A DNA stretch of 64,000 nucleotides, taken from contig CM074133.1 in the NCBI GenBank assembly GCA_037178625.1, positions 2,046,001 through 2,110,000 of the forward strand, given 5' to 3'. Origin of the DNA: Skeletonema tropicum (taxonomy: Eukaryota > Bacillariophyta > Thalassiosirophyceae > Thalassiosirales > Thalassiosiraceae). The position numbers and the translations under genes were made by a program. Positions within the stretch are counted from its first letter, which is position 1. Every line of letters begins with the position of its first letter. Shown here piece by piece: positions 9,983 to 22,023 of this stretch. The notes under the pieces were generated by a model, which had not been told where the DNA came from, searched no databases, and worked only from the letters and a program-made list of their open reading frames with translations.

Positions 9983-12900
9983 ATGAGTGATACTATGCCG
10001 CCAACATCATCAGATGATGATGACAATGCTGCCAACAGCAGTGGCCTCACCACTGATTTTCGGGAGACAATGCAGCAAAAACACGAAGATCGCAACAAAA
10101 GTACCCTCGTTGGGTTGTCAGACGATGATCCGCCTTCATCATTGCGCCGCTCCAATCATAATTCTCGTGTGCTAGATCATTACAGTCTCCCCACCCCATC
10201 TAGCACTGTGAGGTTTCGATCTGCTCATGTGCACGTGTATGATTCGCAGGGTTCACAGCTGATTATGGAGGAGCGTCTTACGACCAAAAACAACACAGCG
10301 TTGGGGAAAGGTGAATCTCTATCGCTGCATGAAAATGAAGAGAAATCTATTACTACATCAAATGTCACTGTCAAACGAGTTATGAATGCCTCCCCCGAAA
10401 TGCTCTTCCTGCGAGCACTCTACTCTGGAATTGCATTCTTCAAGGGGGCGTTCTTGTTTATTTTTGCTGTGGGGTTATTGCTGTTCCTTATTGTGGATAT
10501 TGCCGAACAGGCGAGGGTGATTGTTTATGACGATATGGCAGACAAGTCGGGTAAGTTGAACCAATAGATGTGTTATCTTTTGTCAACAAATATTTGTCTG
10601 ATTTAAAGTCCACCATTGACTATTGAAAGTTATTTACTAATCGAAACCACCTACCTACTTTTGATTTTAGACCTTGCCTACCCATTAATCAGCACAATTC
10701 TAGCGGTCCCCGTATTCTTACACGGGCTAACGCAAATCATGACTCTGGTTACAAGCTTTGTGACAGATGTCTTCGCAGGTGAGGAATGATGAAATGTTGT
10801 GTATAGACTTCTTTTTCAAATCGTAACGAATCAGCTTTTGTCTAACAATGAAACTCGCGGCGCTCAACATTCACATAAAAACACCAGGCTCTCCTATACT
10901 TAATTCGTTTGGGTATGGAGTGGTGCTGACCAACTGGATCAAATTTATCTTCTTCATCGGAATCCCTGCCGTAACTTTACTGAGCCTGCTCTATTCAGGC
11001 TCTCAGGATTTTCATTCAATCACATTGGTGACAAACTTTGTTTCGGTGACATTCCTCTTCTTCTGTTTCTCCATCCATATCGTCTACCTCCGTATGTTGT
11101 GTTGTCTATACCTTGTCAAGGAACTATACGAAAGAGAGGATATGACTTTCACCGAACGATTGAAGTATACACTTTTCACAGCAGAGGAATCATCTCTATC
11201 GGGGAAGTTGCACACCAATTACGTCTACGAGAGCAACGTCTATGATCTGAAGCAACTGGATTCAAATTCTCTGCATGGGAATGGAAATGAGCATCTATAC
11301 TCCACTCAAGGTCAATTGTACATCAAGCTCACACAGCTCATGCCGGATAAACTTTTCACTACACTGGATCTGCCCAAGAGATGCTGGACTCAAGCAGAAA
11401 TTGATTTCAACATACCGTTTTACACGAAGAGTTCGTGGAGTTTGGAGAGCGTATTCTGCAGGAGAAAGAATGAGAGTTATGTCGCTATGGTATCTGGGCT
11501 ATCTGCATTGACGCCGCAACAAGCACTTAGCTCACAGGCGTGCTATTTTCTCGGGGCCGTATTTTACATTCTTTTGGTGGGAGGTTTGATGGTTTTTGCT
11601 CAAGCTTCTCCCGCAGTAATTGCAGTAGTCGTTAGTCTATTCGTTATATACTGGCTTTGGCAGGGTCGAAAAGAGTACAAGATGATTCAACACGCCGATG
11701 GAATTGTTAAACGCAACATTGAAGGCGGAAGTGATGACAACGAAGACGATCACGATAGCGCTCTCTTCCAGAAATGGGTAACATACACTGTGACAAAACC
11801 CACTTCAGCCTTTACTTGGAGCAGTTTCCTGTTCAAAAATATCTTTATCGCCTTGATTCCTTTATCATATTTCTGCTATTCGAGGAATCTGGTCGGTGCG
11901 ACGACGTACCTTATAATGTTCATGCTCTGCTTTGAAAAGACATACTTTGACATCGGGCCAATCGTCGAGGCTTTAGGGTCTTTTGGAACGCTTGGATTGG
12001 AGTCAGGTACGTCCCTTCAACATGGTGGACTCCTAGGTGCCACGACGAGGGCAGAGTGGGAACAAAAGTCGAGACTGTATCACATCACTCGCGTGAACAA
12101 CACAGCAAGTCGGAGGATCTGGGCGTAAGTTACCTGTTCGATCGACCCCACCTTGTCAACATCTGGTTTACTAACACATCACTTGTTCTCATGTATCCCT
12201 TCTAAAGCAAACTGCTGAATTTCTTCGCTATCATATTCGGCGTAATTGCAGTAGCAGCGGTTTCTTCTGGAAGCGGACAAGAGGAAGGAGTTGTACCTTA
12301 CACTACATTCCCAACCAATAATACCTTCTTCTATGATGTGCCCCAGGAGGAAGTGTCCCCCATGTGCAATGCAGACTTTGGCAATAGCAATGATTCAACA
12401 AACACGACAAGCGCTTCTCCAATTAAATATCTAGCTGACTACAACTTCCTATGTGAGTATAGTTCGACTTGCTTGTAGTGTACCATCCAATACCAACGAT
12501 ATTTCTGACTGAATCATCATGATCATGCTCTCTATCCGTGCTAGCAATCATTGCATATTTTAAGATTGATAACATTCAACCGCTCTTGGACACATGGTTC
12601 GGTGAAGGAGCAGCTTTTCTCGACAATGATATGATTCCATCTTTTAGGGAGACACACCCAGAATTGCCCACTGCTGCTTCGTTTCAGCTGGTGACCTTTT
12701 CGGACGGCTCCGCAGTTGTGTGCGTTCGAGGAACGAAAACTTATTTTGACTTTCTGGTAGATGCTAGACTGTATTATTCAGCCGCTCTATTTCAACTTGT
12801 TCAAAGTGCCATGCCTTTTGGCTTCGCATTTGATGCTCTTGTTGATTTCTGCGTAAACAGGCTTTCCGACCTAGAAGCAGAAAGCGTGAAGAAATCTGCG

Positions 12901-13771
12901 TATTATGTCGAGACTACTGCGTTTGTTAACTTTCTACGGAAGAGTGGCAAATACACGAAGGTAACAATTACTGGGCACTCTTTGGGTGGAGGCTTGGCTC
13001 TGATCACAGGAGCTCAAACACAAACCAAAGCAATCGCGGTCTCAGGACCTAGCGCAGTAATGGGTCGCTCAGCGATTACACCATCAATTTCACTTGACGA
13101 TATCAAAAAATATACCTACGGAGTGATTCCATCGAGAGATCTTGTACCAAAAGTTGGTGGCGAGCACATGAACTCTGCCAGCATTAAATGTCGTGCAGAC
13201 ATTAATGATCCATTCGCCTGTCATTTTGCTTACAGATCACTATGTGAGATAATGTACACTTGTGGTAATATTGAACGACCAGTGTATTGCGAGTGCGTGA
13301 GCATGGGATACCCCGAACCAACAGCAATCGATGGGAGTGGCGAAAGCCTTGAATCGTCATGTGAGGCCATTTAAGTAGAGAAAGAGCACTATTGTTCTCC
13401 ACTCTTGCTTGAAAAGATACCCTCAAATATACATATACATGTTTCATTAATTTGTGATAAGTACATTCGATTAGAACGATTCTGCGTCTGAGCTGATCCC
13501 ATGTCCTCCTCTTACAGTTTGCAAGTTTTATCTTACTTCAGTTGAGCGGCCATCAGCTTTAATTGGAACCGAGATAGATCCCTACCGTGCTCGATTTTGG
13601 TTAGCGGCGGCCAAAATAACCTCGCCTGAACGCGGACACGAACGAGGCTCAGCCTACACAAGCTGTGCTTTGTGCTACAACATTATGCCATGGGCAGTGG
13701 ATGGTGTATTTCTAGGCAGTGAAGATCGCTCGATAAGTAGGTATCTTCGATTATCATTTCAGAGAAAGTGA
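9983..13771 (+). CDS. Multi-membrane-span class 3 lipase, six exons
   Basis: Exons by GT/AG and frame: 9983-10550, 10671-10778, 10888-12124, 12208-12452, 12545-13360 and 13518-13771, giving about 1075 residues. The N-terminus is acidic and Ser-rich (SSDDDDN), then several hydrophobic segments appear: AFLFIFAVGLLLFLIV, STILAVPVFLHGL, FIFFIGIPAVTLLSLLYSG, FYILLVGGLMVFA, VVSLFVIYWLW, FFAIIFGVIAVAAVSSG. The C-terminal part carries the alpha/beta-hydrolase nucleophile elbow TITGHSLGGGLAL (Ser in GHSLG) and SRDLVPKVGGEH, a candidate acid region. The likely role is hydrolysis of acyl-glycerols or membrane lipids at a membrane. The start of exon 3 is the least certain junction: ATG 10848 is open, but acceptor 10887 fits the phase. 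If the last intron is retained the protein ends at 13374 instead. An LTR element begins at 13790. Confidence 0.82.
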
Positions 13772-13789
13772 AAGAGAATAGGGCTGAGA

Positions 13790-13962
13790 CGTTTCGTGTA
13801 GCACGGAACGTCTCATTCCCTTAGACGATCACTCACTTCTCACCATCTTTATCCTTGTTATGTATCCTTACCATGTATTTATATTATTAGTTGATGTTGT
13901 AGCAGTAGTACTGATTAGTCTGTATATTACGTAATCATTAACGTAGAGTGAGAATCGAATCG
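13790..13962 (+). repeat. Left LTR
   Basis: Begins CGTTTCGTGTAGCACGGAAC and ends GTGAGAATCGAATCG. Identical to 20120-20292. The first 21 bases contain a small dyad (CGTTTCGTG / CACGGAACG). Confidence 0.9.
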
Positions 13963-14344
13963 GTTTATCAGACAGCCATTCTCACGGCTGCATCTACGAT
14001 GGCAGCGTTCGAAAAGAATAGAATACGGGGAGAAAATGATGACAATATTTATTCTATTTTCCGACGGGGAGGAATGCGGACATAATATGAGGAAATGCAA
14101 CCAGTTCACTGAGGTTCTAAGAAGAAAAGAGATTCGAAATCGATATAATGAATTGCCGAGGACGCCGGCATAATAATTGGCCCTCCAGTAAGGACACCTG
14201 GGATATCAACAACCATCGCCGAGGAATGCTGGCGATAAATAAATCGGCCCTGCTGGGGAGGAATGCCCCCGTCTGCATAAAAGGAATTGGCCCAAACTAA
14301 CTATTGACGGATAGGCACCACTAGACATGGAGCTGGAAACAGAT

Positions 14345-14815
14345 ATCACCCAGGAGCGGATCCTGCGGTGTGGAAACCATAGAAACAAATATCACCCAGG
14401 AGCGGATCCTGCGGTGCGGAAAACAGGAAACAAATATCACCCAGGAGCGGATCCTGCGGTGCGGCAAAATATCACCCAGGAGCTGATCCTGCGGTGCGGC
14501 AAAATATCACCCAGGAGCTGATCCTGCGGTGCGTGCGGCAAAATATCACCCAGGAGCGGATCCTGCGGTGCGGCAAAATATCACCCAGGAGCTGATCCTG
14601 CGGTGCGGCAAAATATCACCCAGGAGCTGATCCTGCGGTGCGGCAAAATATCACCCAGGAGCTGATCCTGCGGTGCGGCAAAATATCACCCAGGAGCGGA
14701 TCCTGCGGTGCGGCAAAATATCACCCAGGAGCAGATCCTGCGGTGTGGAAACAAGGAAACCCATATATCACCCAGGCGGGGTGTGGAAACGGAAACATAC
14801 GGATAATCACCCAGG
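14345..14815 (+). repeat. Minisatellite of about 35 bp inside the LTR element
   Basis: ATCACCCAGGAGCGGATCCT followed by GCGGTGCGGCAAAAT recurs about every 35-45 bp, around 11 good copies and two shortened ones, with C/G or CT/CG alternatives in the middle. It creates overlapping open frames that have no other coding sign. Confidence 0.9.
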
Positions 14816-14840
14816 AGGGGTGATTGGAAGAACAGAAATA

Positions 14841-14975
14841 CTGCAAGGAGCCAGTATAGACCCTGCAAGGAGCCAAGGGTGACGGAAATTGCTGCAAGGA
14901 GCCAGTGGTAACACGAGAAATTGCTGCAAGGAGCCAGCAGATAGGGAATATTAAAGAATATCGCTGCAAGGAGCC
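14841..14975 (+). repeat. Interspersed TGCAAGGAGCC repeat
   Basis: Five occurrences of (C)TGCAAGGAGCC spaced about 25-40 bp apart, directly after the 35-bp minisatellite. A further phrase, GGCCGGAGTGCCTG, recurs at 15225-15297. Confidence 0.8.
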
Positions 14976-16977
14976 TGCAGGATCACGAATGGAATAGGGA
15001 TAACAGAGAATATTAACGATGTAACAGTCAATGGCAAAATGCCGCCGCATTCTTGGAGAGATAGAGGAAAAGTAAACGTAAATGGCAAAGTGCCACCGCG
15101 TCGTTGGAGAAGAAAGAGAAATACCACCAGGAGGTGGGGCCAGCGGAGCCTAGAATAGGAAAGAATGAAATAGATCGAGTAAGTGAGGCGAACACCTGAA
15201 CGAGAGCATAAATAGTAATAGTCATGGTCGAAGTGCCTGACGGAGAAAAGATGGCCGGAGTGCCTGGCGTAAAGTGAGACGGCCGGAGTGCCTGTAATGT
15301 TGGTAAGCGGAAAAGAATAGGGAACATGATCGGTCGGGAATGAAAAAGAATAGGGATTGTGATTGGTCATGAAGAGAGATAGAAATATTTTGTACGAGAG
15401 ACGACAAGAGAGCTGAAAAGGCCAGAGTAGTAGATGAAAACTAATGTGCACCCAGAAGATAGGGTCACCGTTAACTATGTCATATTAGTTAGATTAGAGT
15501 GGCCGCACCTCGGACGAAAGCTGAGGGGAGATACTCTAGAGGAGAGATGTCGAACACGATAATCAACGTGAAGCCTTTGATATACAGGAAGACAGTCCGA
15601 TAGAGGACAACTGCCGTATACGAGGAGTAGAATACCGAAGAAAACTGAGCAGGACTAAGAGACAGATGAATAGCAAGAACAGCGGTTAACCAACAGATGC
15701 ACATAAACTCTGAGAGATCATAGAGATCTAACTTATCGGGCCAGAACGAGAGTGCTCACGGTAATGAACACGGGCTGGTAATATAATAGGTTGCACGTCA
15801 CGGATGCCAAGTACACTATCCAAAACCTCATGGAGAGATCTGACATGGAATCGGAGACAAGATACTATCAGAAATACAAGCATCCCTGCTTGAGAATGAG
15901 ATCAAACGTTAACCACGACAAGTATGAATAAAAATCCTTTTGAGGGCATAAATGTGAGAATAGTATTCGGGACTGCTCTGCATGAGAAGTCGATTACAAA
16001 TGGAAGCCGGGAAGAGGTTGATCTCAAGACATGAATATAAGCAATGTGAAACTGAAACACAAGATGAATGCTTGAACGCTTACAGTTACAGCAAAGCTAT
16101 GACATTTAAGGTTATGGCATTTTGAGCCGACCGGCGTGATAGTTACTCTGATGATATGTATGTGCAAGTACTTTGGCACAATTCGTGTGAACATCCCTTT
16201 ATCTCCGGTCAAACCAGATCAGTGAATGGCATCCCCTAAATTGAGTACAGCACACCCGCAGACAGAGCTCCATGATGTTGCGAGAAAGATGGGGAGAGAA
16301 TGGCACAGAGTGTTTCATCTAACAACTCTTCCTCCAGGAAGGGAGAGGGAGAGAAAGAGAGAAATGGACAGCACTTGCTGTAAAAATAAGGAATAGGTGG
16401 CAACTCGATCATGACAAGAAACGGCTTGTCAACAAGTACTTGATAGGGAGTAGCTTCATGCCATGTGATGAGACAGGGACAAAGACAAATTCCATGATGT
16501 TGTACATACAATATACCTTGGGATCGGCGTACAGAAGATCATAGCAACAGAGTTGGTTACTCCGGAACTCTATGACGGAGCAAATATTAGATGCGTGTAA
16601 TGGTGCACGGGCATTCAAAGTGAATCGGAAGCGAACACAAATATTAACAATCGACAAACATTCTTATTTTGAATCGCAGGCTTGATGTGGTTGAGATGTC
16701 AAGAAATAGGAAGACCTCATCTTGGCAAAAGATCCCTCAGTATAAGCGTAGCCAATATATAGTACGAGCTGTATCGCTTTGATAACAGCGGGCGCGAATA
16801 CAAGCTGTAGTCTATGACAAGGTGTAAGAGACAAGAAATTGGATATAGCCAGAACAACACGACCGCGGACGTTATTATCCATCATGATGAGCCGAGGAGG
16901 TAGTTTGAAGAACGGACCGCAGACAAGGACGTTACTATCCATCATGATGAGCGGATGATAATCTAATCCGAATTGAT

Positions 16978-17100
16978 GGAGAAACGCCCTGCGGCAAAGG
17001 AGAAACAAAGCTGAAGAGAATAGATTGGTGGAGAAACGCCCTGCGGCAAAGGAGAAACAAAGCTGAAGAGAATAGATTGGTGGAGAAACGCCCTGCGGAC
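16978..17100 (+). repeat. 52-bp tandem duplication
   Basis: GAGAAACGCCCTGCGG is present three times about 52 bp apart. The first two copies share the full unit through AGAGAATAGATTGGTG. The run lies in the non-coding left half of the LTR element interior. Confidence 0.85.
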
Positions 17101-17384
17101 AAGGGACAAACAAATGCACGAGAATAAGGGACGAACAAATGTACGAGCCATGACTACCAAGGCATAACGAAATACTCCATAGCATCTTACCAATGAGGAG
17201 TCCAGAGTGAAGGACGATTGAACAACATGGTGAAAACAATGCGCACTGAACTGGAGACGGGTCGACATCCAAGACCGGGAGACACTCGATAGGATCAAGA
17301 AGGGGCAGCAATACCTCGTGTAGACCAATAATTGAATGTCAAGCAGGGGAGAATATTGATACTTGACATTCCCAAGATGGCACA

Positions 17385-17480
17385 GAAGAGGCAGATAAAC
17401 GAGACAGAGAAGAAGAGGCAGATAAACGAGACAGAGAAGAAGAGGCAGATAAAAGAGACAGAGAAGAAGAGTCAGATAAA
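17385..17480 (+). repeat. 27-bp tandem repeat
   Basis: About three and a half copies of a unit reading GGCAGATAAACGAGACAGAG plus AAGAAGA, within the LTR element. Confidence 0.85.
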
Positions 17481-18699
17481 AGAGATGGCATAGACGAGGC
17501 AGATTGATGAATGTGGATTAAACGCCAGATGTCAAGCTAGGAAGAACGTGATGCACGTCTTATCACCCGACACAGTGGCAGAGGAAATCAACGAGGTAGT
17601 ACAGACCAAGATATCGGCGGAAGAGCGCAAATGAAGAAATGATATTGAAGAACGCCTTGGGCCTTGGTCGGGTCGAATGGAAGCAACATGAGAAAGATTG
17701 GATGACCCACAGAGCGGCTATATAGCATCAAGTTGAACTTGTATCATGATAACTATGGTGTGAACACCGTGATAACTTACATGGGCATAATTGCGTTAGC
17801 AGAGCAGAGCAAAACATTTCCGACAAGCCGACTCGATAGCTTAGTGGTTATTGTCAGTGAGTTCCATGAAACTAGGACGTTAAGACCACGCGTAGGACCC
17901 GCAGTTGAGGTGACTGCTGACAATACTTGAGAGCAATTGCATGACAAGCACTGCGGGAGCGCCCTAATACATTTGGAGACGATTCTAGATGCCTCGACAA
18001 CAAGCCTTCTTAGTATGAGACGACAACAACAACTAGGCTCGCATCGACCTACTTGTAGTAGGACACTCAGACTAGGGATCACAAATTCATATTATCAAAC
18101 GATAATGGAGCTGCAAATGATTTTGAATATATCAGGTGAGACCAATCTCAAACGGCAAGAGAAGGGAGAAGGTCTGACAGAGTACGGGGTGCCATCGATA
18201 GGTTATCTCGGACGGTTAGATGTCAATTGTGGTAGATGGAGTAAAGCCACCACAGACTTCAAGAGACTGATGCGACCAATCACCAACTCGACCAACAAAA
18301 GACTCGGCATACGAGGAGAATATGAGTGATATACCTCTCGCTCGTGATGCTGAAACACGAGATATAGGCCAGGCTAATGCGAGTTGAACTAGAGACGCAC
18401 TGGACAATTTGATGCACAAATTTAAACGACTTGAACGAGGCGATATAACCACGACAACAAGAGGCCGACTTAAAGATGTAGAGATATGCGAGAGGTGATG
18501 AGGCAATAGCAGGAGAGCCAACACCAACATACCAAGGAAGTCACATGCTGACTCTGGAAACACGACATCCCACATGTTACACAAGCAATACAGGCGACAC
18601 ATATCGGAACATAGAAGAGGTTGCGAGGAAACGACTCCTTGAACAGCCAAACGCATCAAAGTTTGGGTAAAACAGCACAGGTACAGATCCAGATCTGTC

Positions 18700-20100
18700 A
18701 CCCACGGGACAATGCTTACCTCATGTACAAAAGTGCCATTAGACGTACCGGCCACGAATTTTTGTATGGGCAACGCACGCTTGAATTTAAGTGAGAACGT
18801 GGCTCGAAGTTAGAATCACTTGAGATAGTGAAGATAAAGGGAATGAAGTGAAGATTTGCCACTATGCGTAACATGATTTACAACGTACAGAACTATGCTT
18901 GCCAAAGGTGTATACAGGATGAAGAGTCACTCTCAAGACACGCGATTAGGGACACAATCCATCATCCATTATGAGATAATATCGGTCAACGTAAACGACA
19001 TCCTACCAAGAACCAAGAACCCGAACGAGGTGATGATTAAGCTCTGAGAGAATAATAAACGACCTCGGGCAGGAAGAAGGACATGGCAAGAGCCTCTGAG
19101 ACAACACGATGAATGAGAAGGAGGAGAGAGAACTCAATCAATTAAGTATCCAGAACGCTAGAACTAGTCACCGGACTAAAGCGGTGAAAGAGGTAAAGAT
19201 ACCAGCAACTCATTTCTGTACGACGATCAATTTTGATCAAAGCATCTCGTGACACTCGGGCATACAGGACCGCGATGCATCTGAGGGGTTACATTGAAAG
19301 GACGTACATTGAAAGGTATTTACGTTTACGGGGAGACCGTAGAGGCTGGTGAAGATTGATCCAGCCGGTATATAGGGATCATTTTGACCGCAAGCATGAT
19401 CAAAACATGTTGCCAGATTTGGTGCCGAGGGAATCCAAGCATACATTAATACCGGTCATCATATTGGACTGAATGCACCCAGCGGCCAACGGGGAGAAGT
19501 TAAAACAGTGTCCAACTAGATATCAACAGATCATGGGAATGCTTCGATCGATTGGATTTGGACGCATTTATATTCAGATTGATGTCGTCATCATGACACA
19601 ATACATGACCGCACTTCGTCTTGGACACCTCGAAAGCTATTTACGGAATTATACGTTACCTGGACAGGTATCCAGATAGGAGACTTGCTACGTCTATAAT
19701 GCATGTCGAAGAAGCCCCAAAACATAGCACAGATTGGAAGGATTTTTACGGGAGACGATTGAGGAAGACCCAGCGGAAATACCTGTTCTGTTGGGAGAGA
19801 AGGCGAGGATCAGAATCTTATCGTTCAATTCACAAGAAGCAGAGTACGGTTGAATCTACAAATCTTGGAGCCGACACCTTATCATCAAGGGGGAGTATAC
19901 CGCAACGAGAATTTTACAATGTCGATAATACCTCCTGGACGGAGTCAACGAGTCAACTACTCGGACACACTCAAGAAGAAATTACCTTCATACAAGAGGA
20001 TTCAACTTTCTTCAACGACTTCATATATTACCCAAATCAGTGCACGATAATGGATGAGAAGATTTCCAATGAGACTTTGCTTTATGAATCGCAAGCGTAA
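18700..20100 (+). pseudogene. Decayed copia pol (reverse transcriptase and RNase H remnants)
   Basis: Pieces in different + frames line up in copia order. FCMGNARLNLSE (about 18755) resembles the GNAYLNAP segment of the reverse transcriptase. YEIISVNVNDILPR (18970-19011) resembles the Y.DD catalytic loop, with the first Asp read as Asn. MLRSIGFGRIYIQIDV and LGHLE (19530-19640) match the segment before RNase H. After a frame change, AIYGIIRYLDRYPDRRLA and DWKDFYG (19630-19755) follow, then KKQSTVESTNLGAD (about 19836), the RNase H core. Stops and frameshifts separate the pieces. I did not recognise gag, protease or integrase upstream, although 17733-18329 is open in pieces. Confidence 0.8.
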
Positions 20101-20119
20101 GCTTACAATTCACGGGGAG

Positions 20120-20292
20120 CGTTTCGTGTAGCACGGAACGTCTCATTCCCTTAGACGATCACTCACTTCTCACCATCTTTATCCTTGTTATGTATCCTTA
20201 CCATGTATTTATATTATTAGTTGATGTTGTAGCAGTAGTACTGATTAGTCTGTATATTACGTAATCATTAACGTAGAGTGAGAATCGAATCG
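20120..20292 (+). repeat. Right LTR
   Basis: Identical copy of 13790-13962, preceded by the purine run GGGGAG and followed by GAGA, which also precedes the left LTR. Confidence 0.9.
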
Positions 20293-20508
20293 GAGATGCA
20301 TGTGATAACTATTCCGACGTGAAAATCGCTGTTTTGGTCGGTCGATTCCTTCGTAAAAAGGTTCGCCAGCCGGTACCATTTTTTACTCCTTTTGATTTTG
20401 ATATTATTTGATGCTTGATGCTTGCCCTTGCCCTTTGCCCTTGCCCCTTGCCCTACTTCACTCCTGTGGCTTGCACCTTGGCTTGCACTGCACCAGGCAT
20501 GAGTGAGC

Positions 20509-21897
20509 ATGTCCTCCGATGATGACAACTACGATGATGACGAGTGTCCAATCACTCTAGAACCGCTAAAGGATCTGCCATACCCACCTTTTCCGCTGAC
20601 ATCTTTAAACAGCAGCACAAAACATTATTTTGATGGTGCAGCCTTGGCCACATTCATCGTTTCGCAAGGAGCTTTTACTAACCCGCTAACCAGAGAACCG
20701 CTGAAGTACGAGGACTGCGTCAAGTTGGATGAATATTTAGATGAATATGTTTTTAATGGACATAATTACTCTCAGTCTGAAAGGATATCGGTAAGAGAGG
20801 CGTGGTCACTTAGAGAAAATATCAAAGTCAAAGTGACAACATCTAGCGGCGACGGATATGACGAAAATAGAGAAAATCAGCGTCGACGTGAGGAGGTGCT
20901 TCGAAATGAGGCAAGTGTGGCATTGAGAGGGCTATTTGTGTTTGGACACGAAAGGAACAGAAGAAGAAACCAAAGCGACGATAATCTAGTCTCGCAGACA
21001 TTGCCGAGGACTGCATATGCAGGGGGCTTCAATCTATATCACAACCCAGACTCAAGTTTAACCCACTCATGGGGTCTTGGATCTTCCAGCAACCAGGAAG
21101 GTTTGCTCATTATTGATGACGATGAGGCTGCTCACGAAGCAGCTGATATTGCTGCGTGGCGAGAAGTGCAAGATGAATTTCCTTTTTTAGGGGAGACTCG
21201 GACTTCTACTTCTTTACCAAGCCCGTGCGATCAAAATAATGATATGCCAAGTCAAATACTGGCTACCGTCCGCCAAACAGCCAGCCTTACCATACAAGAA
21301 GACAAACGAAAAGAGGAGGCGACCGAGAAGGCTCGTCAGCGTTATTTCCTAGAAGCGTTAGAACGTAAACGACAGCGGATAGAAGCCAGAAGAAAGGCCA
21401 AGGAAGACACCGCCAAAGTTCTCGCAGGCAATATGGAAGCCGAAGCTGTCAAACAATCTGCAAGGGCAGAGATAGATAGATGGCTCTCTCGAAAATGGAA
21501 TGAGTGGGAGACGAACGCATTGGAAATTGAAACCAAGCAGAAGGCAAATGATTGTTTAGCATCTACCGCAAATGAACCATGCAAAGTCGAAACAATCTCT
21601 CACGAGAGCTCCCCTTCTCTTCAAAATAAACTAACTGTGGAAGAGAAGGCTGCAAAGGCTGCTGCAAAAAAGAAAGCAAAGCGTCAAAAGGCAAAAGAAC
21701 GCGCAAAGCAGAAGAAACAAATAGAGAAGCTAGAACGTGAGAAGAAAGAGCGTGCAGTTGCTCTTCAAAAAAAGAAGGAAAGCAGTGATACTAAATGTGC
21801 ACATTGCGGAGGAGGAGTTCTAGGAAGTGGCTTTGACAAATTCGATAAAAAATATTGCAGTACAAAGTGTGCTAGAAGCGGATCAAAGTACTTATAG
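20509..21897 (+). CDS. U-box-like / coiled-coil / C-terminal zinc-binding protein, function unknown
   Basis: About 462 residues. I chose ATG 20509 (MSSDDDNYDDDE); an out-of-frame ATG at 20499 precedes it. The N-terminus has ECPITLEPLKDLPYPPF then YFDGAALATFI and NPLTREPL, which has the shape of a U-box/RING-like domain (C-P-I-T...N-P-x-T-R) but with few Cys. Residues around 270-420 are highly charged Glu/Lys/Arg/Ala-rich and predicted coiled coil. The last 40 residues hold CAHCGGGVLGSGF...KYCSTKCA, a CxxC...CxxxC zinc-ribbon-like motif. A ubiquitin-ligase role is possible but not shown. The LTR element ends about 210 bp upstream, so it occupies the promoter-side flank of this gene. Confidence 0.75.
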   Translation: MSSDDDNYDDDECPITLEPLKDLPYPPFPLTSLNSSTKHYFDGAALATFIVSQGAFTNPLTREPLKYEDCVKLDEYLDEYVFNGHNYSQSERISVREAWSLRENIKVKVTTSSGDGYDENRENQRRREEVLRNEASVALRGLFVFGHERNRRRNQSDDNLVSQTLPRTAYAGGFNLYHNPDSSLTHSWGLGSSSNQEGLLIIDDDEAAHEAADIAAWREVQDEFPFLGETRTSTSLPSPCDQNNDMPSQILATVRQTASLTIQEDKRKEEATEKARQRYFLEALERKRQRIEARRKAKEDTAKVLAGNMEAEAVKQSARAEIDRWLSRKWNEWETNALEIETKQKANDCLASTANEPCKVETISHESSPSLQNKLTVEEKAAKAAAKKKAKRQKAKERAKQKKQIEKLEREKKERAVALQKKKESSDTKCAHCGGGVLGSGFDKFDKKYCSTKCARSGSKYL

Positions 21898-22023
21898 CAT
21901 TGACTGTAGACGGGCAGCATGTTCCATGTACCAGCTTAGCTAATCAAATTTAACACATCTCACTAAATAAAATTAACACTTGTTAAAAAACAGAGATGCC
22001 GTGGAAATTCATCTTCATCTTCT

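Larger units (their letters stand above)
13790..20292 (+). mobile_element. LTR retrotransposon (copia-type, decayed inside), identical LTRs
   Basis: Two direct repeats of 173 bp, 13790-13962 and 20120-20292, are identical in every base I compared and bracket about 6.2 kb. GAGA occurs just before the left copy (13786-13789) and just after the right copy (20293-20296), a plausible 4-bp target duplication. A purine run GGGGAG precedes the right LTR, as a polypurine tract should. The first interior bases (GTTTATCAGACAG) loosely resemble a methionine-tRNA primer site. Interior coding traces at 18700-20100 are copia-like pol, with stops and frameshifts. Much of 14.3-17.5 kb is minisatellite-rich and shows no gene. 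The element sits 18 bp after the lipase stop and about 210 bp before the next gene's ATG. Confidence 0.88.

Noticed and set aside
14951..17328. Long minus-strand frames inside the LTR element (for example 16664-17311)
   Set aside because: They arise from the purine-rich + strand, have Leu/Ser/Phe/Cys-rich composition, include repeats translated several times, and match no family.
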